Shown here: piece by piece, positions 55,012 to 63,993 of the stretch | How positions within the stretch are numbered: the stretch's first letter is position 1 | How the letters are laid out: every line of letters begins with the position of its first letter | Origin: Tannerella serpentiformis | GTDB taxonomy: Bacteria; Bacteroidota; Bacteroidia; Bacteroidales; Tannerellaceae | NCBI RefSeq assembly: GCF_003033925.1 | Contig: NZ_CP028365.1 | Location: 682,001-746,000 of the forward strand | DNA: 64,000 nt | Reading direction: 5' to 3' | Made by a program: the position numbers and the translations under genes | Notes under the pieces: generated by a model | What the model was told of the DNA's origin: nothing | Database searches by the model: none | The model's input: only the letters and a program-made list of their open reading frames with translations

Positions 55012-58000
55012 ATGAAAGAAGGAACCATTAATCAAAATGGTGTAACGCCAATTTATATAGAGAATAATGAAGGTCAAATCTACATAGATAATAACTACGT
55101 AGAGGAGGCCTCTACTGCTTTTAATAAGGGGTCATACGAACTACAGAATTACACACCGACCATACAACCTGCCATCCATAGAGAGGAGGTCTGTCAGATA
55201 AAAGATTGGATCGAAAGAAAGTCATCTGCAGAATGTTCATCCAGACTGGCATTACTGTATGGAAAAGCAGGTATCGGAAAGTCGATTGTGATGCATGACC
55301 TGCTTGAAGAGTTGCAGGCAAATAAGGACTATCTGGTACTTGGTCTAAAGTCTGATCAGGTAGAGTTTGTAGATACTGATAAATTTCGTAAGAATATTCA
55401 TCTGGCCAAGCCGATAGAGACTGTCGTAGAAGAAATGGCCAATCAATACAAACGGGTCATACTGCTGATAGACCAGATTGATGCACTGTCTTTATCACTC
55501 TCTTCCAACCGTACACCATTACGCTCTCTCCTAGAACTAATAAATCGAACACAAAATATCCCAAACGTTCGTGTAGTTATCTCTTGCAGACCGTATGACT
55601 TGGAATATGACCCATTATTGAATAGGCTACGTATAAAAAACAAGTGGGAACTGAAGGAGTTTACAGAAGAACAGATTCAGGATATTCTTAGAAAGAACAA
55701 GTGCAAGGAACGTATGAATGACAATCTTCTACGATTCTTGGGGAATCCTCTGCAACTGTATTTGTTCTTAATGGTAAAGCCAGACGAACAACTGACAGAC
55801 CCATTGTCAACGAACTTGCTTTACCACCAATTATGGAGGAAATATATACTTGATGATAGTGTGAGAAAGGTTAATAAAAACAGCCTCTTAGCCTTACTGG
55901 ATGCGTTAGTTGCAACCATGTATAAAGACCAAGAATTGTCCGTACATATCAGGTTGTTTGAAACCAACTTTAGTGCAGAGTTACAATACCTGTTTTCTCA
56001 CGAACTATTGTTAAAGATGAAGAGCAATCAGATACAGTTCTTCCATCAAACGTTATTTGATTATGTATACGCACGCAGGTTTACGGAAAAGGGTGACAGT
56101 TTACTGGAAGTGCTTAGAGGACAGCACCAGGGATTGTTCTCCAGAGCAGCAGTCAAGAGTATATTAACTTTCCTTCGCGAACAGAACCCAAAAGAGTATA
56201 TCCATATCATCGACCAACTACTCTATGCTAAAAATAAGGATGGTAAAGATACTTACCGTTATCATCTAAAATCTTTGATTCTGAGCAATATGGCGTATTT
56301 CGAAATGCCGTTGCAAGAGGAGAAAAGTCTAATTTCAAGTAAGATATTTCCGGATGAGGTTTTTATGGATATTTTATTTGAGTCAGTATTTGCACCAAAC
56401 TGGTTCGAGACCATTTGGGAAATTATAGACTGTAAAGGTGGATGGAAGAGTTTAAGCAAGAGTTATAAAGAGAAAACTATGCTAATGTGCGAGAGAACCC
56501 TTGGGCTTGGTGCTGAGATTGTTCTTGATAAGTTAGATGCAACACTTGATTTTAGAGACGAAGAAGACTGTAAGTATTTGAGCAATCTGCTTCAGTATCA
56601 TAATCTGAATTGTGGTAGCGAGAAACTGATAGATTTTTATAATAGACTGGTTAAAAGCAGACTTCCTCTCGAGCATATATATCTTCTGGAGAATATCATG
56701 AAGGATAACCCAGATTTTGTCTGTCAGGAGTTGAAAGAGAATATCAGACTGCAATTGTTAGAGAAGGAATTAAAGTATGTTTATAGGATTGGAGCTGATC
56801 GCAAAGTTGCATATCTATACGAAGAATTGCTAAAAAGTCATCATGATATAGGAATTCAACTCTTGGTGGACATCCTGGCGATCGTTTATGATAAGTCAAA
56901 ACTTAATCTTTCTGGTAGTGAAATAAACAAATCTACGGAATTTTATTGTTTTCAGAGGGTGGCAGGAAGTTGTTTTGGTTCAAATTTCACAGAAGATGCC
57001 ACGAATATCCTTATAGATGACTTTTTGAAAGACATTGATAACGAGAGAGTCAGACGATGTATAGCAGAATTTAGTAAGAGTAAACATGAGGGATTCGTTT
57101 TCATTGCCTTATATGTCTATACTGAGCATCCTGAGAAGTTCAAGAACGACATTTATAACCTCATAACCAAGCGTTCTGTCCTCTCTAATGCTCCGAGTTT
57201 GGTGGAGTATCAGGCTGTGGAGGCATTAAGAGTAACATTTTCGCTATGGAATAATGAGCAAAAGTTAGCAGTAATAAGCAGAATTCTGTCTATAGATGAC
57301 CGGGGAGAATACATACTGTTCAAGGATATAGTTGAGATAAGACTACAATATGGTCATCCATTGCTTGATATTGATTTACATAAGGGTAAAGCATTGTATG
57401 CTATACATAAAGAGGAACTGCGGAGGTTGTCTTGGCAAGCCTATCAAGAGCGACAAAGAATTGATAGGAAATTCAATGAGACCCGACTGAAGAATGAAAA
57501 GCCTTCCAGCATGTCAAGCCATATAGGGTACACCTCATTGAGGGAAGACCAAGGCTTGAAGATGTCCCCTGAGACATGGCACAAATCTATGCTGACCTAT
57601 ACGAATGATCCTATGGATTGGAATAAACCATCTTTGACTGGGCAATGCAATCTGTTCAGAGCTGTTGTAAAAAAAAATCCAGACAAGTTTATTGGTCTGA
57701 TAAATACGCTACTAAATGACAACCGCATACTTCTGACTTATCCACAAGCCGGAATGCAAGGTTTATTGGATGCCCAACGACTGGACGATGCCATGCATGT
57801 TCTAAAGCGCATACTTGATGTGATTTGCAATGATGTCAACTCCACAGAAAGAGGATTTAGCCTGCACTCGTTGCTATTTGCTCTGAATGATATACCCAAA
57901 ATGGATCAAATTCCAGAGGTTGTGTTTCAGTTGCTCTGCAATGCACTGCTCAACACCAAGGAACCTGAAGAGGATATTCATCAGGAAGAGAAGGAGGTTT

Positions 58001-58941
58001 ATAACGTGGGAATTAACCAAGCTAGAGGCAATGCCGGTTACATGCTGGTAGAGTGCGCCAAGGAGGATAAATATAAGGAAGATATATTCCGAACCATAGA
58101 AAGAATTGCAGGGACGGCTTCCGTTTATACAAGGGCGGCAATACTTTTGAACATGGCGACGCTCAACTTTCTCGACAAAAGCAGGAACGTTGAGCTTTTT
58201 AAGAAATTGATGTATGACTTTAATCCTAGGCTAATGGCGATGCCTATACACAACTATAATCCACTTGTGTACTTTGTTAATTATGCCGTTGGCGAACTGA
58301 TGGAATTCTTCAGCCATGCAGCAGACTGCCCTGAATGTTATCGTGAGCAAGTCATCATACTATGGCTGGCCTGGACGCACAACAATAGGGACAAGTCCAT
58401 CAAGGTACTTCTTGACAAAATGTGTGAGAAAGACCAAGAGGCACGAATTTCTTTGCTGAACTTCTTGTCCACTCTTGGCCAGAGGATGAATGAGGATGCC
58501 ATTTGCTATATTCTCCATTTTATGGAACTGCAGTTTGATACACCTGAAATGGGGAAAAACTGTGACAACCTTTTCTATCATGCAAAAGATTGGAATGATG
58601 ATATTCAGCGTAAGATAGCAGATGCATTTGTGGCTTCACCCGTAAGTAAACATAAGATTCAAGTTTTCATTGAGTTCTTGGTGAGCTATGCAATCAGAGA
58701 CCCTGTCCAGACGCTGATATGGCTAAACAAGATCCTTGCAGGTGAATTGCCTGATGACTACTTTATCTTGAATCATGTGGTAGACGTGCTTATCCAATCG
58801 TACAATGGCATTAAGTCGTTCAATCACAATAATGATCAAGAAACATTGGAGCACGCCATGGACTTGATAGATGCCATCATGAAAAATCGGAGTAACAAGT
58901 ACCTGATAACCAATTTCATCAACAAACTAGATAATGAATAA
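55012..58941 (+). CDS. STAND/NACHT-like NTPase with large helical C-terminus (putative antiphage sensor)
   Basis: The 1309-residue protein has Walker A YGKAGIGKS (84-91), Walker B VILLIDQIDALS (149-160) and a sensor-like VVISCRPYDLEYD (188-200), followed by a winged-helix-like region. About 900 residues of alpha-helical repeats then form the probable ligand-sensing part. Residues 6-25 (INQNGVTPIYIENNEGQIYI) match the C-terminus of the TIR protein encoded downstream. There is no effector domain of its own. A Shine-Dalgarno-like AAGGAG precedes the ATG, unusual for this phylum. AT-rich, flanked by IS remnants and integrases. Confidence 0.85.
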   Translation: MKEGTINQNGVTPIYIENNEGQIYIDNNYVEEASTAFNKGSYELQNYTPTIQPAIHREEVCQIKDWIERKSSAECSSRLALLYGKAGIGKSIVMHDLLEELQANKDYLVLGLKSDQVEFVDTDKFRKNIHLAKPIETVVEEMANQYKRVILLIDQIDALSLSLSSNRTPLRSLLELINRTQNIPNVRVVISCRPYDLEYDPLLNRLRIKNKWELKEFTEEQIQDILRKNKCKERMNDNLLRFLGNPLQLYLFLMVKPDEQLTDPLSTNLLYHQLWRKYILDDSVRKVNKNSLLALLDALVATMYKDQELSVHIRLFETNFSAELQYLFSHELLLKMKSNQIQFFHQTLFDYVYARRFTEKGDSLLEVLRGQHQGLFSRAAVKSILTFLREQNPKEYIHIIDQLLYAKNKDGKDTYRYHLKSLILSNMAYFEMPLQEEKSLISSKIFPDEVFMDILFESVFAPNWFETIWEIIDCKGGWKSLSKSYKEKTMLMCERTLGLGAEIVLDKLDATLDFRDEEDCKYLSNLLQYHNLNCGSEKLIDFYNRLVKSRLPLEHIYLLENIMKDNPDFVCQELKENIRLQLLEKELKYVYRIGADRKVAYLYEELLKSHHDIGIQLLVDILAIVYDKSKLNLSGSEINKSTEFYCFQRVAGSCFGSNFTEDATNILIDDFLKDIDNERVRRCIAEFSKSKHEGFVFIALYVYTEHPEKFKNDIYNLITKRSVLSNAPSLVEYQAVEALRVTFSLWNNEQKLAVISRILSIDDRGEYILFKDIVEIRLQYGHPLLDIDLHKGKALYAIHKEELRRLSWQAYQERQRIDRKFNETRLKNEKPSSMSSHIGYTSLREDQGLKMSPETWHKSMLTYTNDPMDWNKPSLTGQCNLFRAVVKKNPDKFIGLINTLLNDNRILLTYPQAGMQGLLDAQRLDDAMHVLKRILDVICNDVNSTERGFSLHSLLFALNDIPKMDQIPEVVFQLLCNALLNTKEPEEDIHQEEKEVYNVGINQARGNAGYMLVECAKEDKYKEDIFRTIERIAGTASVYTRAAILLNMATLNFLDKSRNVELFKKLMYDFNPRLMAMPIHNYNPLVYFVNYAVGELMEFFSHAADCPECYREQVIILWLAWTHNNRDKSIKVLLDKMCEKDQEARISLLNFLSTLGQRMNEDAICYILHFMELQFDTPEMGKNCDNLFYHAKDWNDDIQRKIADAFVASPVSKHKIQVFIEFLVSYAIRDPVQTLIWLNKILAGELPDDYFILNHVVDVLIQSYNGIKSFNHNNDQETLEHAMDLIDAIMKNRSNKYLITNFINKLDNE

Positions 58942-59182
58942 GGCTTATGGGGAGGAGCAACTCCGCAAGCTGTTGATGAATCCAGAATTGTCATCTGGAT
59001 TGTATCTGCTTGATACGGATTTGACAGATGAGGACATTGAGGCGTATATCAGGAGAAACAGCTCATATCAATACGTTAGTGGAAAGCTTATTCCAGCTTC
59101 TAAGGGGAACGTCTTCGAGTTGCTTATAGTTGGATTGAGCCATCAGTGCCAGGATGATAGTGGCGTCAATTTTCTAAAGTAG
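58934..59182 (+). CDS. Small defence-operon protein, N-terminal part (ends at TAG)
   Basis: The 82-residue protein MNKAYGEEQLRKLLMNPELS overlaps the NTPase end by eight bases. It has a helical start, an acidic DTDLTDEDIEAYIRRNSSYQ segment and a strand-like SGKLIPASKGNVFELLIVGL. No known family. The stop is TAG at 59180-59182, and the same frame continues (QLMTADDRIRDVIIYSLAIQ), so this and the next fragment were probably one gene. In context it may be an adaptor or regulator between the NTPase and the TIR effector. Confidence 0.6.
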   Translation: MNKAYGEEQLRKLLMNPELSSGLYLLDTDLTDEDIEAYIRRNSSYQYVSGKLIPASKGNVFELLIVGLSHQCQDDSGVNFLK

Positions 59183-59504
59183 CAATTAATGACTGCGGAT
59201 GACCGTATAAGAGATGTCATCATCTATAGTTTGGCAATTCAAACCTTGAAACATTTCAGTGCAGGTAGAAAAACTGTGGTGCATGTGTTAGAAAAAAAGA
59301 TTTATCATGCATAGAGTCGGAAGACTTGGATATATTCGATGCAGCACTCACTCACATTGATGATACGATAGTTGTTATTTCCACACGGAAGAATGTACTA
59401 ACATTAAAGAGTGGTTCTGCAATAAATAAATCGTTAAAAAAGGAGGGATTGAAAATATGTTTACGGCAAGCAGATTGAATAAAGTGTACATTTCTTATAA
59501 ACAC
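59183..59504 (+). pseudogene. Continuation of the small defence-operon gene, frameshifted
   Basis: In the frame of the previous entry the sequence runs QLMTADDRIRDVIIYSLAIQ, TLKHFSAGRKTVVHVLEKK to a run of seven A (about 59292-59298). One more A would join it to DLSCIESEDLDIFDAALTHI, DDTIVVISTRKNVLTLKSGS, ending at TGA 59502-59504, which overlaps the TIR start by 48 bp. An independent start at ATG 59189 is possible. The joined C-terminal part has an alpha/beta look (strand VVISTRK). No family recognised. Confidence 0.55.
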
Positions 59505-60155
59505 GACAGCTCTTACAGCAAAGCATTGGAAGCCATTAAAAATGGCCTAAAAAAGAACAATATCGAATACTCGATAGATCTACAGGATATTAAATATCGG
59601 GATGATATTGTTGAATATGAAAAAGAGATAGGAACTGCGGTTAGGGTTATCATGTTCATTACAGCATCTTATCTGAAATCTATAGACTGTATGTTTGAGA
59701 TGACAGAGATTTTCAAGAAATCAGACGTAATGGAGAGGGTGTTCCCCATTGTTGATATAACGCCAATATCTAGGAATCGGAAAGGCCTTGAAGAAATAAA
59801 AGATTACTGGCAGAAGCAGAAAGTTGAAGCTTCTGCTCAAATGCAGACAGAGGTGGGCAGCTCTGATTATATCATTGATGAGCTTCGTAAAATTAACGCC
59901 ATCATAAAAGCTCTGGATGAGTTTTGGTATTACATTGTTCACATTAATACAGGCGTTTTTAAAACACTGTTAGAGAACGATGCTGCTCTACTTATGGAGG
60001 AGATTCAGAAAACAACACCCTATAGGACTGTTAAACTTGATGAGGGGGTTATTCCTACTGGTGAAACACAGCCAACTATGATCCGTAAAACTATTCAGAA
60101 CGGAGAAAAGTCCGTGTATGTAGAGAATAATACAGGAAGCATAATCATTAATTAA
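59457..60155 (+). CDS. TIR-domain effector with C-terminal signalling-like peptide
   Basis: The 232-residue protein begins with a TIR/SEFIR fold: NKVYISYKHDSSYSKALEAI, then VRVIMFITASYLKSIDCMFE. S75, C78 and E81 fit the SxxCxxE pattern whose Glu is the NAD+-cleaving residue of active TIRs. A helical middle follows (about 125-200). Residues 212-231 (TIQNGEKSVYVENNTGSIII) match the N-terminus of the NTPase encoded upstream at 10 of 20 positions. Activation would thus be by contact through this peptide. Probable output: NAD+ depletion and abortive infection; family-based inference. A GGAGG precedes the ATG. Confidence 0.82.
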   Translation: MFTASRLNKVYISYKHDSSYSKALEAIKNGLKKNNIEYSIDLQDIKYRDDIVEYEKEIGTAVRVIMFITASYLKSIDCMFEMTEIFKKSDVMERVFPIVDITPISRNRKGLEEIKDYWQKQKVEASAQMQTEVGSSDYIIDELRKINAIIKALDEFWYYIVHINTGVFKTLLENDAALLMEEIQKTTPYRTVKLDEGVIPTGETQPTMIRKTIQNGEKSVYVENNTGSIIIN

Positions 60156-60219
60156 ATCCATAATGAAAGAAGACTTCCGTGGGAAAACGGTTGATCTTTA
60201 AGAGTGTATTTATTAGTCA

Positions 60220-61440
60220 ACGTGAGTTCGACGTAAGAAAAGGGTGCAAAAAGACGCGGAAATCAAGGGATAGTTTGTTTCTTTATATGTTGATAACAAA
60301 GAGTGAGCTGCATAATGATTCCCGCCAATAAAACTGTAGAGATCAACTATATCGTCGACGACTTCTTTAAAGAAGACGACACTGTAATCAAAAGTCCATC
60401 CTTGGAAGAAGGACCCTAAAGAACAGAGCAACCGCATCAAAAACATGCTTCTGCTTCCCCACAATTATTTGGTTTGCTCCGCACAGCGTGCGCGGCCCAT
60501 TTACGGTCGTGTTTGGGGTAAAATCACGTGTCATTTTGATCTCCATAGGGGTATGGAGAGCAAAAACACGCGCATCCTGAGTCTACAGCCATTTTGGTAC
60601 GGTTGCCCTGCCCCAAAGAAACAGAGGAACCCCAAATTTACTATGTCCGGTAGCGAGGTGATGACGATTGTTATCCTTTTCCATTCCTCCTCTTTTTGAG
60701 ATCTAAAGCATTTCCATCTCTCTGTCCGAACATATGAGAAGAAAGACTTTCCTCACACCGTGGTCTTACAACCGCCTCGTAGAACTCCAGCGAAAGATTT
60801 GTATGCCCCTTCTTGCCTTCTTGAAAATGAAAGCCCTAGAGCAAGGTACCGGCATTTCTTTTATCGATTCTACCCCCTACGCTCACTGTTATATCAAAAT
60901 GAAAAAGTTGCGTAAACAATTTAACAAATCCACCTATGTGAAAAATACAATAGGCCGGTTCTATGGATTCAAACTTCACTTGATCATCAATGACAAGGGA
61001 GAACTACTCAGGTCTCTCTTACTCCGGGTAATGTGAACAACAGGACTTCCTTGAAACATCTGGGCTTCCATAAATGAATATTTGAGTAAGCTCTTCGGAG
61101 ACAGGAGGATATCTCAAAGAATCTCTTCAAACAACTTTTTATTGACGGAATCCACCTTGCGGACACGTTTGAAGAAGGGATGAAGAATGTCTTAATGCTT
61201 TAATATAAAAAGATTATGCTCCGAAAAGATCTCTGATCGAGACGGTTAATGATCAGCTCAAAGATCGTTTGTCAAACAGAGCACACTTGCCATCGATACT
61301 TCCTAAACTTCATTATCAATCTATTATCAGCTTTGGCTGCTTTCTCCTTCTTCGACAAAAAGTCCTCCATCAACACCGTGCATCCCTCTTTTCTGCACTC
61401 ATTATCGATTCGCTGGAACTACAACGACTACACCTGACTA
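60220..61440 (+). mobile_element. IS982-family element, decayed
   Basis: The left end ACGTGAGTTCGA (60220-60231) equals the ends of the MITE at 34407-34585. Transposase pieces on the plus strand include ANKTVEINYIVDDFFKEDDT, then after a 190-bp insertion KFTMSGSEVMTIVILFHSS, PWSYNRLVELQRKICMPLLA, GISFIDSTPYAHCYIKMKKL, IGRFYGFKLHLIINDKGELL, SLTPGNVNNRTSLKHLGFHK and FIINLLSALAAFSFFDKKSS, spread over several frames. A right end is not seen. 61441-61543 holds nothing recognisable. Confidence 0.82.
60420..60610. repeat. Insertion in the IS982 remnant carrying one Array 8-type unit
   Basis: About 190 bp interrupts the transposase between ...SPSLEEGP and KKQRNPKFTMSG. It contains GATCTCCATAGGGGTATGGA (60538 on) followed by a GAGCAAAAACAC tail, one unit of the Array 8 type. 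It ends with TTTTGGTACGGTTGCCCTG. From the unit start to the end of that word is 73 bp, against 72 bp at Array 8 (39193-39264). Confidence 0.65.
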
Positions 61441-61543
61441 TACCTCAACCCCTCTTCTTTCACTGTATTACCCCCATTGTAGTCATGTAGTAAGATAGAA
61501 TCAGTGAAAGGGAAAAAGGCATGTTAGGGCGGCCGTCAGGGGA

Positions 61544-62752
61544 TCACACTGAAGCCGCTTGTTGCTTTTGGATCAGCTTGTCCATGTCTTCCGAGATCTT
61601 TTTGTCCGTCACCTGCGCATAGATCTGCGTGCTGGATATGGACACGTGGCCCATCATCTTGGCGATGCTCTCTATCGGGATGCCTGCGCTGAGTGACAGC
61701 GTTCCGAACGTATGACGAGCCATGTGGAAAGACAGTCGTTGCCTGACGCCACACGCCAGCCCCACAGTACTCAGTTTGCTATTCATCACACTGCGGCCGC
61801 AACAGCGTGGGAAGACGAGGTCGTCGCCTTTTCCTTTCACCGTTTGTTCCTCTCGGCATCTGCTAAGGATCTCCTCCGCGATCGGATGTAACGGCACGAC
61901 AGATTCCACTTTCGTCTTCTGTCGTTCCTTACGGATATACCTCCGGCCGTCGGCCGCGGTCTGGATATGCGAAAATTTCAGGCGCTCCATATCCGCAATG
62001 GCCAGTCCGGTGAAGCAGGAAAAGAGAAACATCTGCCGAGCCTGCTCCGCTTCCTTGTCGTTTACTTTCAGCGCCATGATCTTGGCCACATCGCTCTTTT
62101 GCAAGAAGCGGATCTTCCTTTCCTCCTTTTCGTAGACAACATCCTCAAAAGGATGGCAGCGGATGACTTTCAAGTCTACCGCGCGATACATCAACCGACT
62201 CAATCGGCAGAGGTGTTTGTTCATGGTCGATGTCGCCAAGCCGCGCTTTTTGAGGAAGAAGCGGAAGTTCTCAAACAGATCTTCCGTAATGCCTGCGAGG
62301 GGGATGTCTCGCCCTCCGTTTTCCTTCACGAACTCTCGAAGCACCTTGTCCGAATAGGTCAGGTTTTGGTAAGTGCTTTCTGCCTTTGACTTGCCTACGC
62401 ATGCCTTAACGGATTGCAGTTCTACCTCGCTCATGGCCAAAAGGGTGGTTGGAGTTGTCGCGACACCCTGCAAACGATTCTTGAGCAGTTCTGCACTGAC
62501 CACGCCGTCCTTCGTGAGCATTTCCGAGTAAGTCTTTTCCACAAGCTCCCTGAATGCAGCGAGGCGTTGGTTGATTTTCTTTTCGCCGGTTATACCCTGT
62601 TTGCTGTTCCATTCATCTGGCAGACATTCCTCGCCGATTGTCATCACCGCACTCCTGCCATCGATGGTAACGCGGCAAAAGATGGCCGTCTTGCCGTCTA
62701 TCTTCGTCTTCTGTCTGTTGATGTAGAACAGGATCTTGAATGTACTTCTCAT
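61544..62752 (-). CDS. Tyrosine recombinase (integrase), second of pair B
   Basis: The 402-residue integrase has an N-terminus MRSTFKILFYINRQKTKIDG (similar to that of the second integrase of pair A). The catalytic domain has box I CFTGLAIADM (no Arg), the Lys in RQKTKVE, HMARHTFGTL and MGHVSISSTQIY with the Tyr nucleophile. It lies 11 bp downstream of the other pair B gene. Its C-terminus (KKISEDMDKLIQKQQAASV) is intact. Confidence 0.93.
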   Translation of the reverse strand: MRSTFKILFYINRQKTKIDGKTAIFCRVTIDGRSAVMTIGEECLPDEWNSKQGITGEKKINQRLAAFRELVEKTYSEMLTKDGVVSAELLKNRLQGVATTPTTLLAMSEVELQSVKACVGKSKAESTYQNLTYSDKVLREFVKENGGRDIPLAGITEDLFENFRFFLKKRGLATSTMNKHLCRLSRLMYRAVDLKVIRCHPFEDVVYEKEERKIRFLQKSDVAKIMALKVNDKEAEQARQMFLFSCFTGLAIADMERLKFSHIQTAADGRRYIRKERQKTKVESVVPLHPIAEEILSRCREEQTVKGKGDDLVFPRCCGRSVMNSKLSTVGLACGVRQRLSFHMARHTFGTLSLSAGIPIESIAKMMGHVSISSTQIYAQVTDKKISEDMDKLIQKQQAASV

Positions 62753-62763
62753 ATCGGTTTCAG

Positions 62764-63993
62764 TTAAATGGTCAGGTGTAAGTCTTCGGTGAAGGCGATC
62801 AAGCGGTCGAACTCTTCAAATAGCTTTTGGGGAGTGACTTTCGCATATCGCTCGGTCATGCGCACCGTGCTATGTCCAAGCATCTTGCTGACGGTCTCAA
62901 TGGGTACTCCCTGTTCCAAGGTGATGAGCGTAGCGAAGGTGTGTCGGGCGGTGTGCGAGGTGAAGGGTAGTGCGATACCGGCCCGCAGTCGGAGGGCTTT
63001 CAGGTGGGATTGATAGGTCATGTAATTGATGTGAGGAAGTAACGTGTTCCTTCCCTCATCAGACAGTCTGTTCATCAATCGGAGTGCTTCGGGCAAGAGC
63101 TTTACACGGCAGAGGACGCCCGTCTTCTGCCGGTTGAACTTCAGCCAAAGGGCGCCTTCATCGTCGCGGACAAGATACTCACGATTCAGCGCCATCAGAT
63201 CGCAATAGGCGGCGCCAGTGTAACAGGCGAAAAGAAACACATCGCGCGCCGTCTCCAAGTCAATCTCCCAGCCGTCAAAACAGAGCGCCTTTAACTTGTC
63301 TAACGCGTCCTTGTCGAGCGCTTTGGGCAGTCGACTGTCTCCCTTATCTACATGCACATTGTCGAATAGCAAGGTGTCTGCCGCACCTTCTCGATACGCC
63401 AACTTGCAGACCTTTTTGACAAGGATGACCATGTTGTAGCAGGTGCTTTGTTTCAGCCCAACCTCTCCGGTTGCGAACTGCTCAAACCGCTTGATGAAGT
63501 CCTCCGTGAGCTGCGAAAAGGTCAAGTCGGAAGCGTTATGCTTCGCCCGAATGAACTGTTGCAGCCTCATTCTTGTCTGACGATACAAGACCAAAGACTC
63601 TCTTTTGATGTCTATCCCGACGTGCTCCTCCATGTCCTCGATCAGGCCGTCGAACCGTTCCAATAGCATAGTTCGACTCTGCACGCTGCCTTGGAAATGT
63701 TCCTTGATATCCGTTGCGTCAAATGGTGAGCCCTTGGCGAGAAAGGACTGATAGGAGGTCTGAACTGCAAGAAGGAGGTTGTCCAATCGTCCATTAACTT
63801 CGACCGCCTCGCGGCTCTTCCCGTCCATCCGACTTTCGCGCGGGTTCCACAAATCGGGATTGCAGGACAGCTTACAACTGAACTGTGCAATGGAACGTCC
63901 CAGCGTGATCCGTCCCATGATCGGCGCATTGCCCGACCTGTCGCGACTGCTCTTTTTGAGGTAGAGCAACACCTTCATTTTCATGTCATCCAT
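62764..63993 (-). CDS. Tyrosine recombinase (integrase), first of pair B
   Basis: The 409-residue protein resembles the first integrase of pair A from its N-terminus on (MKVLLYLKKSSRDRSGNAPI against LKLLFYLKRGTKSKAGKSPI). Box I is CYTGAAYCDL (Arg missing), then the Lys in RQKTGV, HTARHTFATL and LGHSTVRMTERY. So pair B is a diverged, oppositely oriented copy of the pair A layout. The start at 63993 is seven bases from the window end, so its promoter is not visible. Confidence 0.93.
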   Translation of the reverse strand: MDDMKMKVLLYLKKSSRDRSGNAPIMGRITLGRSIAQFSCKLSCNPDLWNPRESRMDGKSREAVEVNGRLDNLLLAVQTSYQSFLAKGSPFDATDIKEHFQGSVQSRTMLLERFDGLIEDMEEHVGIDIKRESLVLYRQTRMRLQQFIRAKHNASDLTFSQLTEDFIKRFEQFATGEVGLKQSTCYNMVILVKKVCKLAYREGAADTLLFDNVHVDKGDSRLPKALDKDALDKLKALCFDGWEIDLETARDVFLFACYTGAAYCDLMALNREYLVRDDEGALWLKFNRQKTGVLCRVKLLPEALRLMNRLSDEGRNTLLPHINYMTYQSHLKALRLRAGIALPFTSHTARHTFATLITLEQGVPIETVSKMLGHSTVRMTERYAKVTPQKLFEEFDRLIAFTEDLHLTI

